DNA of 5,469 nucleotides from Phycisphaerales bacterium. GTDB lineage: Bacteria > Planctomycetota > Phycisphaerae > Phycisphaerales > SM1A02. Position numbers and translations under genes: made by a program. The DNA is taken from positions 1 through 5,469 of the forward strand of contig SLDM01000289.1 in assembly GCA_007125255.1 (NCBI GenBank). The letters run 5' to 3'. Below the pieces are notes generated by a model. It had not been told where the DNA came from. It did no database searches and worked only from the letters and a program-made list of their open reading frames with translations. Positions 5,401 through 5,469 of the stretch are shown piece after piece. Each line of letters opens with the position of its first letter. Positions within the stretch are counted from its first letter, which is position 1.

Positions 5401-5469
5401 GCCACGCGTTCAAAGATCGGCTTGATCCGGTCCTCCGCGAAATCCTGCAGTGTGGCGATATCGAAATCC
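2433..5469 (-). CDS. RND efflux permease, AcrB/HAE-like (5' end outside window)
   Basis: This is a proton-driven inner-membrane exporter that normally works as a trimer with a periplasmic fusion protein and an outer-membrane channel. About 1,011 residues are visible; roughly the first 130 (TM1 and most of PN1) lie beyond 5469. The frame is open to the edge, so the GTG at 5405 is not the start: the codons before it read DFAEDRIKPIFERVAG, a normal RND sequence. Eleven of twelve membrane helices are present: TM2-TM6 at about 4860-4415, TM7 near 4245-4180, and TM8-TM12 between about 3120 and 2585. Periplasmic domains separate TM7 and TM8. TM4 has GMVVDNAIVVLENI: the first Asp (4671-4673) is kept and the second is Asn. 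TM10 has GVVVNNAILIV, with Asn (2874-2876) where AcrB has Lys940. The C-terminal tail is rich in Ala, Gly and Pro. The substrate cannot be inferred. Partner genes are expected upstream, outside the window. Confidence 0.95.
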   Translation of the reverse strand, partial: DFDIATLQDFAEDRIKPIFERVAGMSEINVLGGREREVQIRFDPIRLAQHRITATQLVDAIQRANRNVSAGELAEGKLDVRVRTIGQFEATEQIEQSVITHTGRGPIRIGDIAEVVEAYKRPNRLVRSRGEPVIAINAQREVGSNVMEVMAGLQREIDRLNAEGGLLDTYSEQIGLSSPLRLRQVYDQTIYIDDALALVRSNIWIGGSLAILVLLIFLRSLRSVGIIALAIPISVIGSVVVMVMLGRSVNVISLAGMAFAVGMVVDNAIVVLENIFRHLEMGKQAMKASYDGAREVAGAILASTLTTIAVFVPILLVQEEAGQLFRDIALAICAAIALSLLVSITVIPTASARLLKPIKRREPVDRSGRSRFQRVMMAPIDAALAIGRAVGSIPRLWGWIIHWLCGSVMARVAIVAVLTGVSLLGSWWLMPPADYLPQGNRNLIFGILNPPPGYNLEQQSRLGERIEATMRPFWEAGKLKDDPEAYAQAVAELPEISVFNPRLGRPGDPVVPPSIENYFFVATPTTMFHGAISDEPGRVADLRPLFQQATRQDVAPGVLSFAFQVPLFRLGGNTGSAVKVDFAGDDLDRVIAAAGAVYGEMVERYGPFTVQTEPNNFNIQGPELQIIPDRIRLSELGMTTADLGIAVQAAGDGAIIGEYRLGGETIDLKLVARDSVTTRQLAGIDDTPIAAPTGDVVPLTSVAILNRTTAPQEILRVGRQRAVSLQFTAPDGMPLESAISEINGILADYRGQGIITPDIEVNVAGSASKLQAVRNALLGDGSFTGTLGSSLVLALIIVYLLMCVLFQSFVHPLVIMFSVPLATLGGFIALAIVHAWSQGNPYLPVQNLDVLTMLGFVILIGVVVNNAILIVHQSLNFMRGTGDAAQDIDGVLEPRLAISEAVRTRVRPIFMSMLTSVGAMLPLVLMPGSGSELYRGLGSVVVGGLIVSSVFTLLLVPLLFSLVIDAAQALAARTRPTLAESLGVPSPAGSAAPGGAAATDRGLVTYDRRSE

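Overview
The window is GC-rich chromosomal DNA from a Gram-negative-type (diderm) bacterium. It carries most of an RND efflux permease, a sugar-phosphate cyclase of the EboD type, a small membrane protein, and about 0.5 kb of gene-free, repeat-rich DNA. The high GC, weak or absent Shine-Dalgarno sequences and the style of the RND protein (DN in TM4, NN in TM10, a long PC1 insertion) would fit a Planctomycetota/Phycisphaerae-like genome. That placement is an impression from the sequence, not a proven assignment.

Layout: 1-521 has no convincing gene. It holds a 40-nt imperfect direct repeat (133-172 and 474-515), two short tandem arrays (231-260 and 375-422) and an operator-like dyad (444-461). 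522-860 (+) encodes a 112-residue protein with three predicted membrane segments and no recognised family. 861-990 is a 130-bp convergent gap with only a weak hairpin. 991-2229 (-) encodes a 412-residue 3-dehydroquinate-synthase-superfamily enzyme that best matches EboD. Its last codons form a four-run G-quadruplex motif on the mRNA-sense strand. 2230-2432 is a 203-bp gap with three 12-bp repeats and a GAAC/GTTC dyad upstream of eboD, and stacked hairpins behind the RND gene. 2433-5469 (-) is the RND permease, open at its 5' end because it runs off the window.

The RND gene and eboD lie in the same direction, so eboD could be read partly from the RND transcript or from its own promoter in the repeat-bearing gap. 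No other ebo gene (eboA, B, C, E, F) and no membrane-fusion or outer-membrane partner of the pump is visible, so any functional link between cyclase and pump is speculation. I see no mobile element, CRISPR array, rRNA or tRNA. No clear new multi-gene system is present. The most unusual items are the G-quadruplex at the eboD 3' end, the 40-nt repeat that overlaps the leader of the small membrane protein gene, and the repeats in front of eboD.
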